Source: Dasania phycosphaerae
GTDB lineage: Bacteria > Pseudomonadota > Gammaproteobacteria > Pseudomonadales > Dasaniaceae
DNA: 64,000 bases
Direction of reading: 5' to 3'
Assembly (NCBI RefSeq): GCF_026891035.1
Contig: NZ_JAPTGG010000003.1
Coordinates: forward strand, 1 to 64,000
The position numbers and the translations under genes were made by a program. The notes below the pieces were generated by a model. The model saw only the letters and a list, made by a program, of their open reading frames with translations, ran no database searches and was not told where the DNA came from. Shown here piece after piece: positions 63,924 to 64,000 of this stretch. Position 1 is the stretch's first letter. The number at the start of each line of letters is the position of its first letter.

Positions 63924-64000
63924 ATGGATGTTTCTCATATACTCAACGATTTAAACGACGCTCAACGGCAAGCTGTTGCGGCGCCTCCTTCTAATATGCT
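63924..64000 (+). CDS. uvrD: DNA helicase II UvrD, N-terminal fragment (window edge)
   Basis: The last 77 bases read MDVSHILNDLNDAQRQAVAA followed by PPSN. This is the start of a UvrD/Rep-type superfamily 1 helicase (Q-motif region LNDAQRQAV). The gene runs off the window. Identity as UvrD instead of Rep rests on this short segment. Confidence 0.8.
   Translation, partial: MDVSHILNDLNDAQRQAVAAPPSNM

Overview
This window is the replication-origin neighbourhood of a gammaproteobacterial chromosome, with a Tn7 transposon inserted beside glmS. The order dnaA-dnaN-recF-gyrB followed further on by plsC-gmhB-glyS-glyQ-lpxL resembles the Pseudomonas origin region. Together with the atp operon-parBA-rsmG-mnmG-mnmE-yidC-yidD-rnpA-rpmH block it suggests a Pseudomonadales/Cellvibrionales-type marine gammaproteobacterium. 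That placement is inference from gene order and protein character; no rRNA gene is present. A PEP-CTERM protein also fits an environmental, exopolymer-making bacterium.

Region 1 (1-13809) is the glmS-proximal part of a Tn7 transposon on the minus strand. It carries the five core genes tnsA, tnsB, tnsC, tnsD and tnsE, with catalytic and zinc-binding residues at or near the Tn7 positions. Its right end has three TnsB-type repeats 20 bp apart and stops 25 bp beyond the glmS stop codon. The visible cargo is a four-gene operon: an unrecognised three-helix membrane protein, hsdR, hsdM and an hsdS cut short inside its second target recognition domain. The left end of the element is not in the window.

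Region 2 (13835-24462) holds glmS, glmU and the F1Fo ATP synthase operon atpIBEFHAGDC. Region 3 (24721-33586) holds parB, parA, rsmG, mnmG, mnmE, yidC, yidD, rnpA and rpmH, all leftward. The 582-bp mnmG-mnmE gap is AT-rich and has six consensus DnaA boxes, making it the best oriC candidate. The rpmH-dnaA gap has three more. Region 4 (34115-40265) is dnaA-dnaN-recF-gyrB, rightward. recF contains two perfect 16-bp parS palindromes, which ties the ParA/ParB pair to this origin.

Region 5 (40368-64000) is a mix of housekeeping and accessory genes: a TraF-like outer membrane protein, an MFS transporter, a DUF4382 lipoprotein, putP, plsC, gmhB, glyS/glyQ, an LpxL-type acyltransferase, djlA, a thioesterase, metY, three transporters (CDF, ZIP, SulP), a DUF4124-glutaredoxin, ynfA, a PEP-CTERM protein behind a candidate sigma-54 promoter, an AraC regulator, an AhpD-like protein with a two-domain thioredoxin protein, a Fic protein with a ruined active site, hexR, and the first codons of uvrD.

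No rRNA, tRNA, CRISPR array or insertion sequence was seen. The most noteworthy items are the Tn7 boundary with its restriction-modification cargo and truncated specificity subunit, the unknown membrane protein leading that cargo operon, the in-frame parS pair in recF, the two DnaA-box clusters, and the RpoN-type promoter with an upstream inverted repeat before the PEP-CTERM gene.
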